Shown piece by piece: positions 51,925-60,946 of a stretch of 64,000 nt of DNA. The stretch lies in assembly GCA_964574815.1 (NCBI GenBank), contig CAZNPL010000025.1:34188-98187 (forward strand), in the 5' to 3' direction. This DNA comes from CAZNPL01 sp964574815. Its GTDB lineage: Bacteria > Planctomycetota > Phycisphaerae > UBA1845. The notes under the pieces were generated by a model. It was given only the letters and a program-made list of their open reading frames with translations, did no database searches and was not told the origin of the DNA. The position numbers and the translations under genes are program-made. How positions within the stretch are numbered: position 1 is the first letter of the stretch; each line of letters opens with the position of its first letter.

Positions 51925-52947
51925 ATGGCCGCCGACGTGACCCTTGAACAACTGAAGGCCAAAGACTACGCCAGTGACCAGGACGTCCGCTGGTGCCCCG
52001 GCTGCGGTGACTACTCGATCCTCGCCCAGACCAAGAAGGTGCTGGCCGATCTCCAGACACCCAAGGAAAACCTCGTCTTCGTGTCGGGCATCGGCTGCTC
52101 CAGCCGTTTCCCGTATTATGTCGACTCCTACGGGGTCCACGGCATCCACGGCCGCGCCACCGCCATCGCCACCGGCGTCAAATGCGCCAATCCCGCATTG
52201 GACGTCTGGGTCGTAACCGGAGACGGCGACGGACTCAGCATCGGCGGAAACCATCTGCTGCATATCATCCGCCGAAACCTCGACGTTACGATCCTGCTGT
52301 TCAACAATCGCATCTACGGCCTGACCAAGGGCCAGTACTCCCCGACGTCCGAGAAGGGCAAGAAAACCCGCTCGACGCCGTTCGGAGCGGTGGACTACCC
52401 GCTCCAGCCGCTGTCGGTCGCGATCGGCGCCGAGGCCACCTTCGTCGCCCGCTCGCACGACGTGAACACCAAGCACCTGGCCAACATCATCGAGCGCGCG
52501 GCCGCCCACCGGGGCACGTCGTTCGTCGAGATCTATCAGAACTGCAACATCTTCAACGACAAGGCCTTCGAGTACGCCACCGGCAAGGAGATGCGCGATG
52601 ACATGACCATTGTCCTCGAGCACGGCAAGCCGGTCATCTTCGGCAAGAACCGCGACAAGGGCATCCGCCTCAACGGCCTCCAACCCGAAATCGTCTACCT
52701 GGGCGAGGGCATCACCGAGGACGATCTGCTGTTCCACGACGAGAGGGCCCAAGAGCCGACCCTGGCCTACATGCTGAGCCGCATGTACTACCCCCAGTTC
52801 CCCGAGCCGATCGGCGTCTTCCGGGCCATTGAGCACCCGACCTACGACGCCATGCTCGACGAACTCGTCAAGGACGCCATCAACACCAAAGGAGAAGGCC
52901 GCCTGGACGACCTCTTCAGAGCCGGCGAAACCTGGACGGTGGAGTAA
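51925..52947 (+). CDS. korB: 2-oxoacid:acceptor oxidoreductase beta subunit (KorB)
   Basis: The 340-residue beta subunit binds thiamin diphosphate and an Fe-S cluster. It shows DVRWCPGCGDYSILAQTKKVL (CxxC near residues 24-27), VSGIGCSSRFPYYVDSYGVHGIHGRATAIATGVKCANP, and the ThDP motif VVTGDGDGLSIGGNHLLHIIRRNLDVTILLFNNRIYGLTKGQYSPTS (about 95-145). The C-terminal half is longer than in the shortest archaeal subunits. AAAGGTTGATAA precedes ATG 51925. The next gene is on the opposite strand, beyond a repeat-rich stretch. Together with korA it makes the complete enzyme. Confidence 0.95.
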   Translation: MAADVTLEQLKAKDYASDQDVRWCPGCGDYSILAQTKKVLADLQTPKENLVFVSGIGCSSRFPYYVDSYGVHGIHGRATAIATGVKCANPALDVWVVTGDGDGLSIGGNHLLHIIRRNLDVTILLFNNRIYGLTKGQYSPTSEKGKKTRSTPFGAVDYPLQPLSVAIGAEATFVARSHDVNTKHLANIIERAAAHRGTSFVEIYQNCNIFNDKAFEYATGKEMRDDMTIVLEHGKPVIFGKNRDKGIRLNGLQPEIVYLGEGITEDDLLFHDERAQEPTLAYMLSRMYYPQFPEPIGVFRAIEHPTYDAMLDELVKDAINTKGEGRLDDLFRAGETWTVE

Positions 52948-53430
52948 TTCTGAATAACGAGTGCCACTGGTCCGCCTCAGGCGGACCCCCCAGTGCTTTA
53001 CCGAGCCGCGCCCGTAAGGCGGACTGACCGGGTGGCCCACGTCTTCAGACGTGGGCTCCCGATTCCATCACGACAACAGCGGGCACAGATATACCAAAGA
53101 AGATTAGCGCAGCCCGCGCGGTGGATGCCCCATCCTTTGCGGGGGTGCCCAATCCTTTGCGAAGCAAAGGGTGGGGGACGGATATACCAAAGAAGATTAC
53201 GGCAACCTGCGTTACGTCCGCGGGGGACGGATGTATCAAAGAACACCGCAGCCCGCACCACGCCCGCAAACATCATGTACCCCGTCGCGCAATCAATGTC
53301 CGCGAAGCGGGCCTCGCATCGCCGTCCCCGGGCGAAGCGCAGCGCAAAGCGGGGCTGGCTTACAACGCCTGAACCATCCTCCGCCTTCTTTGCCCGCCTG
53401 ACCCGTCTGCCCGCCGAGTAAGCACTCCGC
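52948..53430. repeat. Composite array of dispersed palindromic repeats after korB
   Basis: From left to right: GTGCCACTGGTCCGCCTCAG continuing to GGCGGAC (52971-52987), a variant of GAGCCGCGCCCGTAAGG (53003-53019), and the CCCACGTCTTCAGACGTGGG palindrome with flanks (53031-53063). Then come three copies of a GATATACCAAAGAAGATTA-like unit (about 53089-53107, 53181-53199, 53229-53245). A hairpin AATCCTTTGCGAAGCAAAGG sits between them (53151-53170). No gene is seen. The same families occur at 20.1, 24.3, 35.1, 54.7, 56.2 and 59.6 kb. Confidence 0.75.
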
Positions 53431-54522
53431 TCAACCGTCCACCCACCCTGCCGAGCAGGTGTAGTCCAACTCGCGCAGCAAAGGACCCGCGATCTCCTCA
53501 ACGACGACGCGCTCCGCGCGGGACAACTCATGCTGCCATCGCCCGACGGCCGCAGGCGATATGGGCTGATGCGTCGCAGCGTGGGCGGCAGCGCTCAACT
53601 CAGGCCGGGCCGCCTGCTGCCGACCATGGTAATCGATCATCGCCGGGTCCCATTCCAGATCGATCGCATCGCATAAAGACCGCAGCACCGGCTCCGGATT
53701 GACCACCAGATCCTCATAACGAACTTCTAGATAGTTCGGGTGATCCTTCCAGGCACGTCCGAGACCCACCCACTCGACCCAAAGCTCGATGCCCTCGGCG
53801 ATCGTATAGGGCCGCTTCACCACCAACGTCGAGTTTGTCTTCCGCCCGCGAAGATCCTCATCGTCGCGCACATGTAACTTGCTCGATGCCAGCGACTTGC
53901 ATCGGGAAAGAAGCCCCTCCTTCGTCCCTTCGTCCCTTCGTCCCCCCGCCCCTTGCTCCGGTTGCGTCCAAAGCCCGCGCCGCGCGTCACTCCCCCGGCC
54001 TCGATCACCGCGCCCCGCCCGCAAAGTAATCCACTGCCGTATCGAGCAGGCCATGTCTCGGCCGTCGCGAATCACGTGGACAAAGTGGGCCCCCGGAAAA
54101 TGCTCGAAAATGAAATCGAGACACTTGACGTTGGCCGGGCTCTTCTCGGCCCAGCGCGTGACCCCGTGCCGGCGCGCGTACTCGCCGAAGAAGCGGTCGA
54201 TGAACTCGGCCCCGCTCGCCGAACGCCGCCGCATCCGCCGTATCTGCCACAGAGAGATCCCGAAGTGCTCGGCGAGATGCCCATAGCCGTCGGCCCAACC
54301 GTGGGCCATGTGCCAGAGCCAGCGGGGCAGGCTCGCCGGCATGCGTGCGACGCAGGGATGACAGCGAAGGAGATCCGCCTCCGGCCCGCAGACCAAATCA
54401 GGATGGGCGTTGAGTATCAGGCTGACCAGAGTGGTCCCGCTGCGCGGAGCCCCCCCAACAAAAACAGGCCGCGCCGCGGACGTATGAACATCACTCGCCC
54501 ATCCGCCAGTCGCGGTAGTCAT
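53431..54522 (-). CDS. Sulfotransferase family protein with a simple-repeat insertion
   Basis: The 363-residue product has the PAPS-dependent sulfotransferase elements. The 5'-phosphosulfate loop is PVFVGGAPRSGTTLVSLILNAHP (about 17-39), the 3'-phosphate motif is FVHVIRDGRDMACSI (about 145-160), and YLEVRYEDLVVNPEPVLRSLCDAI lies near the C terminus. Between HVIRDGRDMACSIRQWI and the conserved EGIELWVEWVGLGRAW lies about 60 residues of low-complexity sequence (RGDRGRGSDARRG, GGRRDEGTKEG) partly encoded by an 8-base tandem repeat. It looks like an in-frame insertion of intergenic-type DNA. ATG 54522 is the start, since upstream codons come from a palindromic repeat. The acceptor substrate is unknown. 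Activity may be affected by the insertion. Confidence 0.8.
   Translation of the reverse strand: MTTATGGWASDVHTSAARPVFVGGAPRSGTTLVSLILNAHPDLVCGPEADLLRCHPCVARMPASLPRWLWHMAHGWADGYGHLAEHFGISLWQIRRMRRRSASGAEFIDRFFGEYARRHGVTRWAEKSPANVKCLDFIFEHFPGAHFVHVIRDGRDMACSIRQWITLRAGRGDRGRGSDARRGLWTQPEQGAGGRRDEGTKEGLLSRCKSLASSKLHVRDDEDLRGRKTNSTLVVKRPYTIAEGIELWVEWVGLGRAWKDHPNYLEVRYEDLVVNPEPVLRSLCDAIDLEWDPAMIDYHGRQQAARPELSAAAHAATHQPISPAAVGRWQHELSRAERVVVEEIAGPLLRELDYTCSAGWVDG
53919..53942. repeat. Three tandem copies of CCTTCGTC inside the sulfotransferase gene
   Basis: An 8-base unit is repeated three times without change, followed by a C-run. Because 8 is not a multiple of 3, gain or loss of a unit would shift the reading frame of the sulfotransferase. 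Confidence 0.8.
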
Positions 54523-54876
54523 GACGTCCGGTCCGTTCCGCAGAGCCTGTCCCCGAACCGATGGTGCGTGCCAATCTATCGGACGATGTTGATATCGGAG
54601 AGCCGCAAGCCGCCCTTGAAGACGAGCCGTTTTCGCGGCGCGCCGGAAAAGGGGTGCTGCGAGCCCAGGGCCGTCCATCGCCGTGCCCCATCCCTCGCGA
54701 AGCGAAGGCTGGGGGACGGATTCATCAGAGAACAGGCCAACGCGACCCACGCGGCGCCCGCAAGTACCATTCACTCCACCGCGTCGTATAGCCCGCCAAG
54801 CGCCCCCCATCACCAGCCCCGGATGACGCGGAGCAGAACCCAACGTAAACCTGCCGGCCATGCGCCAGAGGCCCAC
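54523..54876. repeat. Repeat-bearing intergenic region between two minus-strand genes
   Basis: At 54683-54735 lies a unit GTGCCCCATCCCTCGCGAAG with its complementary arm, followed by GACGGATTCATCAGAGAACA. This is related to the units at 53145-53195, 56227-56264 and 59551-59580. The rest holds no recognised gene. Confidence 0.6.
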
Positions 54877-56190
54877 CTACCGCTCAATCCCAAACCCCGT
54901 CGCCTTCATCACAATCTCGACCGGCCGATCATCCCACCGAGCCTTCAGATGCATGCGCGCGAATCCGCCCGGAATCTCCGGCGACGCGCACACCTCGATC
55001 TCCGGATCGACACCCCATTCGCTGAACTCGCCCGCCGCGCTGATCGTCTCAACCCGGCACGACAGCCGCCTGTCGCCGACCGTGACAGTCTCCTCTTCGC
55101 CACGCTTGACCGTCGATGAAGGGTGAAGGCCCGGATCATCCTCCAGCTCGACCATCCTCGTGATGAAATAGCGGCGATTGTACGGTTCCACGTCTTCGTC
55201 CGGGTCAATCCCGTCGATTTCCGCGTCCACGATCAGATGATCGTCCTCGCGGTAAACAAGCGTACGCTTCCCGCGAACCGTCCGCCGAACGCCGTCGATG
55301 ATCTGATAGCCCTCATACGCCACCCACGAACCAGGCCGGAACCGCGCCCAGCGCTCGAACTTCGGATTGCGCACCCCGCCGGCCTCCGGTTCCGACGCAA
55401 AAGACCCCCGCTTATACCGCGACACCACCAGCGGCGCGATGAACGCCCGCACGAAACTGGATCTGACCACGTCGGTGTGCCCGCCGCGATGCCCGTACTC
55501 GCTGAAACGCTCGTTCCACGGTATCTCGACCACCTTATCGTACAGCGCCAGCGTCTCGGCCGACGCGTCCTCCGGCACGCGCACACCTTGCAGCCCGATC
55601 GTCTCGGTTGTCCCCTTGGCCCGATCCGCCGTCCCGCTCATCGGCACCAGAAACCCCAGCACCGCGTCCTTGTCCGACGAGAACACGTACAGCTTGTCCT
55701 TGACCCGCCGCAGCGCTTCGGTCAGGTCGTAACTCGAACTCAACGACCCGGCCAGCAAAATAACGTTCTCCGTCGCGGTCCCCACCGGAAGCGCCTCGAG
55801 CGTAAACACCGCGACGGCCGTCCCCGCAGAAAGCCCCATCAGCGTCACCGGCGCGCCCGGATGCTCCGCCCTGTAGGCCCGCACCTTGTCGGCCAGTTCC
55901 TCCGCTTTCTTACGCTTATAGCCTTCGCTGGCCGTCTGGTCGGCTACGACGCCCAGTCCGGTCTGCCACTTGAACATCTCTCCGGCACCACCGTAGCCGG
56001 CGTCGATCAGTCCCTTCTGGACGCCGCCCGCGTAGTTAACGATCGCGCCCCCGCCGCCGGCTCCGTCCAGGTAGTAAACGTACCCGTGCGTCATGCGTTC
56101 CTCGCGATGCGGGTCCGTCGTGGCACAACCGGACAAGCCCAGCGTCACGACAACGCCGGCAAGTGCGCTCGTAATTCGTCTCGCAATCAT
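54877..56190 (-). CDS. Lipoprotein with alpha/beta-hydrolase-like domain
   Basis: The 437-residue product starts at ATG 56190 behind GAGGAGGTTAATCGA, one of the best ribosome binding sites in the window. The N terminus has a lipobox (LGLSGC), so it is a lipoprotein. The first domain (about 35-250) is hydrolase-like: VYYLDGAGGGGAIVNYAGGVQKGL, then VTLMGLSAGTAVAVFTLEALP with the GxSxG nucleophile elbow, and later VFSSDKDAVLGFL and HTDVVRSSFV as plausible Asp and His positions. The second part (about 270-437) is beta-rich and unrecognised (WVAYEGYQIIDGVRRTVRGKRTLVYREDDHLIV). The substrate is unknown. It is divergent from the DUF4136-like gene. Confidence 0.75.
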   Translation of the reverse strand: MIARRITSALAGVVVTLGLSGCATTDPHREERMTHGYVYYLDGAGGGGAIVNYAGGVQKGLIDAGYGGAGEMFKWQTGLGVVADQTASEGYKRKKAEELADKVRAYRAEHPGAPVTLMGLSAGTAVAVFTLEALPVGTATENVILLAGSLSSSYDLTEALRRVKDKLYVFSSDKDAVLGFLVPMSGTADRAKGTTETIGLQGVRVPEDASAETLALYDKVVEIPWNERFSEYGHRGGHTDVVRSSFVRAFIAPLVVSRYKRGSFASEPEAGGVRNPKFERWARFRPGSWVAYEGYQIIDGVRRTVRGKRTLVYREDDHLIVDAEIDGIDPDEDVEPYNRRYFITRMVELEDDPGLHPSSTVKRGEEETVTVGDRRLSCRVETISAAGEFSEWGVDPEIEVCASPEIPGGFARMHLKARWDDRPVEIVMKATGFGIER

Positions 56191-56514
56191 TCGATTAACC
56201 TCCTCAGCGACTACCAATCAGGCGCAAGGTGCCCCTCCCTTGCGCAGCAAGGGGTGGGGGACCGGCCGGCACGGATGCCATGAACGCCCGCTGCTCGTCG
56301 GGGGCCATGCCGATATCCCCGGATGGCGTGGCTGCCTGTCACTCATAGGGTGCCATGCCCACGCTCGCGTGGGCATGCTCCATCTTCATTCCGCAAACCC
56401 CCAACCGCGGCACTCCCGCCTGGAAATACCCCGCACACCCCGTTACGATACTCCCCAGCGTTGAGCAAGTGAACCTCGCGCAACGGAACTCGAGCAAGCC
56501 GGAGGCCTCGTGCA
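56191..56514. repeat. Divergent intergenic region with two dispersed repeats
   Basis: 56227-56264 carries the CCCTTGCGCAGCAAGGGG hairpin family. 56354-56377 carries the palindrome with arms ATGCCCACGC and GCGTGGGCAT, identical to the copy at 35298-35321. It is otherwise without recognised features. Promoters for the divergent lipoprotein genes must lie here. Confidence 0.65.
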
Positions 56515-57132
56515 ATGAGAACCAATCTTCTTACCCTCATCCTGGCGCCACTGGTCTCCCTGTCCATCATCTCCTGCCGCACCACGACCCTCACGGCCAC
56601 CTGGGCCGACGAGTCCTACCAACAACGCCCCATCGACAGCGTGCTCGTTATCGGCCTCTCGCAGGACAAGGCCGTACGGCGGCAGTTCGAGGACACGTTC
56701 GTCGCCCGTCTCGAGAAAGCCAACGTCGAGGCCGTCGCGGGCTACACGCAAATCTCTTCACCCGAGAAGCTGGACCAGAAAGCGATCGACCAGGCCGTTC
56801 AGTCGGCCGGCACCTCGACCGTCCTCATCACGCACGTCGTCGGAGTCGAGGAGCGGACGCAGTACAATCCGCCCTCGCGAACCTACTACCCCGCGCCCTA
56901 CCACCGAGGGATGTACGGCTACTACTCCAGGGCCTACGACGAGGTCTACACCCCCGGATACTACACCTCGTACGAAGTCTACGAGCTGGAAACCAACCTC
57001 TACGACAGCAGTACCGGTAAGCTGGTCTGGTCGGCCAGATCCGAGACTGTCGATCCGAAGAACACGAGCAAGGTCATCGACAGTCTGGTTAAACTCCTGA
57101 TCAAGGACCTTCGCAAGCAAAACCTGATATGA
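56515..57132 (+). CDS. DUF4136-like lipoprotein
   Basis: The 205-residue protein has a lipoprotein signal peptide with lipobox SIISC (Cys21). The mature domain resembles the DUF4136 family of small envelope lipoproteins: TATWADESYQQRPIDSVLVIGLSQDKAVRRQFEDTFVARLEKANVEAVAGY at the start and a final strand-helix LYDSSTGKLVWSARSETVDPKNTSKVIDSLVKLLIKDLRKQNLI. A Tyr/Pro-rich loop (about 120-155: NPPSRTYYPAPYHRGMYGYYSRAYDEVY) is inserted in the middle. ATGA overlap couples it to the membrane glycerophosphodiesterase that follows. A structural or stress-related envelope role is inferred. Confidence 0.75.
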   Translation: MRTNLLTLILAPLVSLSIISCRTTTLTATWADESYQQRPIDSVLVIGLSQDKAVRRQFEDTFVARLEKANVEAVAGYTQISSPEKLDQKAIDQAVQSAGTSTVLITHVVGVEERTQYNPPSRTYYPAPYHRGMYGYYSRAYDEVYTPGYYTSYEVYELETNLYDSSTGKLVWSARSETVDPKNTSKVIDSLVKLLIKDLRKQNLI

Positions 57133-59000
57133 GCGCGTCGCGGCCCTTGGCCGGCCCCCGCAATCACGGAGGCGGGACAACTCAATTGCGCCAATGCTTC
57201 GTCACAGTTGGCCGACGGCTTCGCCGCAGGGTCACCCGCGTCATCGCTCTCTCACTGATCTTCGAGTTGCTCACGTTCATGGTGCTCGCCCCGATCACGA
57301 GCACGCTGCTCCAGCTCTTTCTGCGGCGTTGGGGACGTTGCTCCGTCGGAAACTTCGAACTCGCCGCGTTTCTCACATCCCCGGTTGGCCTGGTGGCATT
57401 GCTGGTCATCGCAACCATCGCCGTGGCGGCCGTATACTTTGAAGTGGCCGGTCTGATGCTGCTGCTGGCCGCCGGTGAGCCGAGCCTGCGCGCCACGTTC
57501 GCGCGGCTGATGCGCCACCTGCGGGGCCTGTGCGGACTTGCGCTCAGGCAAGTCGTCAGGTACCTGCTGCTGGCCGCACCCTTCGTGGCCGCCGTCGCAA
57601 TAACCCTCGCGGTGCTCTGGTCGGACTATGACTTCAACGGACTGATCGTGCTGAGACCGCCGGTCTTCTGGCTCGGCGCCGGCATCTGCTCGCTGCTACT
57701 GCTTGCCTATGCTGCTTTGGCGATGCGACTCTTCCTGCGATGGCTGCCGTCGCTGCCGCTCATGTTGTCCGATCGTAGCATCTCGCCCCGCCGCGCCATG
57801 CAACTCAGCACCGAAGCCACTCGTGGGCGACTGGCCACGCTCGGCACGGGAATCGCAACCTGGCTTCTGATCCAGATCGTGCTGGCCGCCGCCGTCATGA
57901 CGCCGCTTCAATTCGGCGCCGACTTCGCACTCGACCACATCGGCACGTCGCTCGCCGCCGTTGTGCCCGTCACGGGCCTGTTCCTCATCGCTCACCTCGT
58001 CGCCGCCGCCCTGCTGTCGGTTGTCGCGACCGCCACCTTCGCCGGCCTCGTTCTGTCTTTCTTCGCGGCAATCCAGGATTTCCGCCTCGCGGCCGCCGAA
58101 GAGCCGACACCCGGCGCCGTAACCGGAAGAAGCCTCACCCTTCGGACATTCGCCCTGGCCACGTGCGTACTGCTTGCCATTAGTGCCACCCTCAGCGCTC
58201 TCGTTCTCGAACGCATTCGCCTTAACGACGCGATGCAGATTACCGCCCATCGCGCCGGCGCCGCCGAGGCGCCGGAAAACACGCTTGCCGCCATCCGAAA
58301 GGCGATCGAGGCCGGCGCCGATTGGGCCGAGATCGACGTGCAGCGCACAGCCGACGCAGCACTGGTTGTCATGCACGACTCGGATCTTCGCCGTGTCGGC
58401 GGCGTGCCGGCGCGCGTCGCCGAGATGACCCTGGCCCAGATCCGGACAATCGACGCCGGAAGCTGGTTCAGCGAGGACTTCGCCGGCGAGCAAATCCCTA
58501 CGTTGGACGAAATGATCGCCGCCGCCGGCAGCCACATCCGCTTGAACATAGAACTCAAGCCCACCGGCCCGGACGACCTGACGCCCCTCGTTGAAGCCGT
58601 CATCGCAACCGCACGACAGGCGGACATCCTCGGGCGCTGCCGAATCTGCTCGCAGTCCTATGAAGGCGTGCGACTGGCCAAACAGCTCGCCCCCGAAGTC
58701 GAAATCGGTTTCATCGCCGGGGCCGCCCTGGGAGACCTCTCCGAACTCGAGGTCGATTTCCTGATGGTCAGCACCCGGAAGGCCACCCGCCGCCTCGTCA
58801 CCCGGGCCACAGCGCGCGGCATCAAAGTCCACGCCTGGACCGTCAACGACCCCGGCCTGCTGCTTCGCCTCGTGGACCGCGGCGTGGCCAACGTCATCAC
58901 CGACGACCCGGCCGCCATGCGCGCCCGGCTCGAGGAGATCCGCGACCTTCGCCCAGCGGCCCGCCTCCTTCTGAGAACCCGCAATCTCCTCGCCGATTGA
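57129..59000 (+). CDS. Membrane-anchored glycerophosphodiester phosphodiesterase
   Basis: The 623-residue protein has an N-terminal membrane domain (about 1-365) with eight or so helices, like the GPDPase membrane domain (PF10110). A C-terminal GDPD domain (about 372-600) hydrolyses glycerophosphodiesters to glycerol 3-phosphate and an alcohol. Catalytic features are ITAHRAGAAEAPENTLAAIRKAIEAGADWAEIDVQRTADAALVVMHDSDLRR (His, Arg, Glu, Asp, His), then HIRLNIELKP. HAWTVNDPGLLLRLVDRGVANVITDDP matches the C-terminal TIM-barrel strand. The usual HRG triad is HRA here. It is coupled to the upstream lipoprotein gene by ATGA overlap, suggesting joint action in envelope lipid turnover. Confidence 0.88.
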   Translation: MSASRPLAGPRNHGGGTTQLRQCFVTVGRRLRRRVTRVIALSLIFELLTFMVLAPITSTLLQLFLRRWGRCSVGNFELAAFLTSPVGLVALLVIATIAVAAVYFEVAGLMLLLAAGEPSLRATFARLMRHLRGLCGLALRQVVRYLLLAAPFVAAVAITLAVLWSDYDFNGLIVLRPPVFWLGAGICSLLLLAYAALAMRLFLRWLPSLPLMLSDRSISPRRAMQLSTEATRGRLATLGTGIATWLLIQIVLAAAVMTPLQFGADFALDHIGTSLAAVVPVTGLFLIAHLVAAALLSVVATATFAGLVLSFFAAIQDFRLAAAEEPTPGAVTGRSLTLRTFALATCVLLAISATLSALVLERIRLNDAMQITAHRAGAAEAPENTLAAIRKAIEAGADWAEIDVQRTADAALVVMHDSDLRRVGGVPARVAEMTLAQIRTIDAGSWFSEDFAGEQIPTLDEMIAAAGSHIRLNIELKPTGPDDLTPLVEAVIATARQADILGRCRICSQSYEGVRLAKQLAPEVEIGFIAGAALGDLSELEVDFLMVSTRKATRRLVTRATARGIKVHAWTVNDPGLLLRLVDRGVANVITDDPAAMRARLEEIRDLRPAARLLLRTRNLLAD

Positions 59001-59694
59001 CCGCGCCAATAGCCCCGCACCTGAAAGAGTTGCCACGTCAACGGCGTTTTCTCCCGGGACCCGCGCTCACCGTCTCTGTTCGTGCAATTTCGTTCGTCAC
59101 GGCGTCGGCTGAAGCGCAGCGCAACCCGAGGTCACCGAGACCCCATGATCCCGAAGCCCCGAAGCGGACGACGCCACTGCGAAAGCCCCGCGCAGCGGGG
59201 CACCGCTCCAATAGCCCAGGGTGAAGCAAAAGAGTAAGCCGGGGGCACCGCGGCCCCCACCAACCCAACCCCGCGAAGCGATGCTTTCTTTAGCGCAATC
59301 AGCGCCCGACCAGTACCGCGACAGTCATGGAGCCGTTTCGCGCCCCTGCTCGTGCGGCGCTACCTCAAACCAGACCCGACGCGCAACGCGCATCCCTTGC
59401 CTCCGTAGAGACCCGACGCATAACGCGCATCACCTCGCCCTGGGGGGGCGCGTGAGAATAGCCCAGCGTGTGGACGCTGGGTACCCGCCGCCCGTTGAAA
59501 CCACAAGTCCCGGAGGGACGACCGAGGGCCCTTGGCCCAAGCCGCAAGTTGCGCCATCCCTTGCGCAGCAAGGTGTGGGGAATCCCACGGGTGCCATGTC
59601 CATGCTCGCGTGGGCATGCTTTGCCGTGGTGCGCCGGGTGGCCCATCTCTCGCAAAGCGAGAGGTGGGGTCACAATTCGATTGCCAACCAAAGC
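59001..59694. repeat. Gene-free stretch with several dispersed repeats
   Basis: 59453-59522 is a full unit from GAGAATAGCCCA to CCCGGAGGGACGA with an internal hairpin (CCCAGCGTGTGGACGCTGGG). 59551-59580 and 59637-59670 are two hairpins of the GCGCAGCAAGG/CGCAAAGCG family. 59591-59619 is a degenerate GCGTGGGCATG palindrome. The words acccgacgcaacgcgcat (approximate) also occur twice near 59370-59430. No gene is recognised. Confidence 0.65.
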
Positions 59695-60815
59695 TCAACC
59701 GTGCAAGGACCTCGCGACACAGCAACCGGCCACGCCGCCGGCCCCGTCGTTCGGCTCCGTCACATCTCTGGCGGCCTCATTACCGAAGAACCCGCAGTTG
59801 ACTACGTCGGCCCGGGTCCCGTTGAAGGCCACCGCCCCGCCGAAATCGGCGTCGCACCCCTCGAACTGCGAGTCGATGATCCACACCTCGCCGTCGTTGC
59901 CCGCCGTGGCGTAAATGCCGCCGCCTTTGCCTTCGCGCTCCGTCCCGGCCCTGTTGAGTCGAAACAGGCAGCTCCTGACCTGAGAAAAACTGTTCTCGTA
60001 GATCGCCCCGCCGTTCATCCACGCCTCGTTGTCCTCGAAGCGGGTATCCAGAACCCTGTGCATCCCGCCGCCCTCGCCGTAGACTCCGTATCTGGCCTTG
60101 TTGTACTGGAACTTACAGTTCTCAAACACCGGTCTCTCCGCGCACTTGTTGGCTACGCCTGCGCCTTTGATGCCGCGGTTGTATTGGAAGATGCAGTTAC
60201 GTACCGTAGGGTTCCCGGTGGGGTCGTCTTCCGGGGTGCACTGTCCGACGTTGTACATACCGCCGCGAGCCCAATCGTTGAAGTGCGATCCGTTTGCATT
60301 GCCGGCACGAATCGTGAACCCGTCCAGGATCGCCGTCGCGTCGCTGTCTTGCGACAACACAACGTGGTATGCGTTGTGTCGGCAGACTCCTCCGGCATGC
60401 CGATGTCTCCGCTCAGTGTGGTTACGTTCGCTTGGAAATCGCGCTCGTCCAGCGCCGTCTCTCCCCCCTGGGGATGGGCGTTGCCCAGAAACCCGCCATG
60501 GAGCTGCACGTTGTTCAGTAGCGCAAACGAGGCGCCCCGATCGCCGCTTGTGTGCCCGCCTCCCTCATCGGGCTTGTACGTTCCCTGAGCCACCCAGATC
60601 TCGATCCAGTCCTCGCCCGACGGTTGGGCGATTTCCGCCGCCGTCAGGGCGTCCTGAAGGCTGACAAACGCATTCGTCCAGTTCGACCCGTCGTTTGCGC
60701 CGTTTGCGCCGGCATCGACGTAGATGACGTCCACCCTGTCCGCCCGAGCGAGGGCCGCAAACGAGAACCCCGCGACTACGGCCGCTACGATCGCCAGAAT
60801 TGACCGTTCGTACAT
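59695..60815 (-). pseudogene. Frameshifted beta-helix (choice-of-anchor Q type) secreted protein gene
   Basis: The 5' part starts at ATG 60815 (AAAGGA upstream) with a signal peptide. It continues VIYVDAGANGANDGSNWTNAFVSLQDALTAAEIAQ and VTTLSGDIGMPEESAD. It then loses its frame near 60373-60380, and the expected continuation (VVLSQDSDATAILDGFTIRAGNANG) is found in another frame and runs to 59695. That second part has beta-helix coils such as NCIFQYNRGIKGAGVANK and FEDNEAWMNGGAIYENSFSQVRSC. A 2-base AC duplication in GACACAAC explains the shift. The C terminus stops abruptly without a tail domain. It is either a recent pseudogene or a sequencing error. Without the shift it would encode about 370 residues. 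Confidence 0.75.
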
Positions 60816-60946
60816 GATGATATTCCTTTTCTTGGAATTGATTGTTTTGCTCGACCACGAGGCGTACAGCCTCGCCGTTCGTTCGCGCCGCCCGACCGCT
60901 CAGGCGGCGTTCGTGGTGCATCTGTTACGCGCTATCGGGCGACGGT

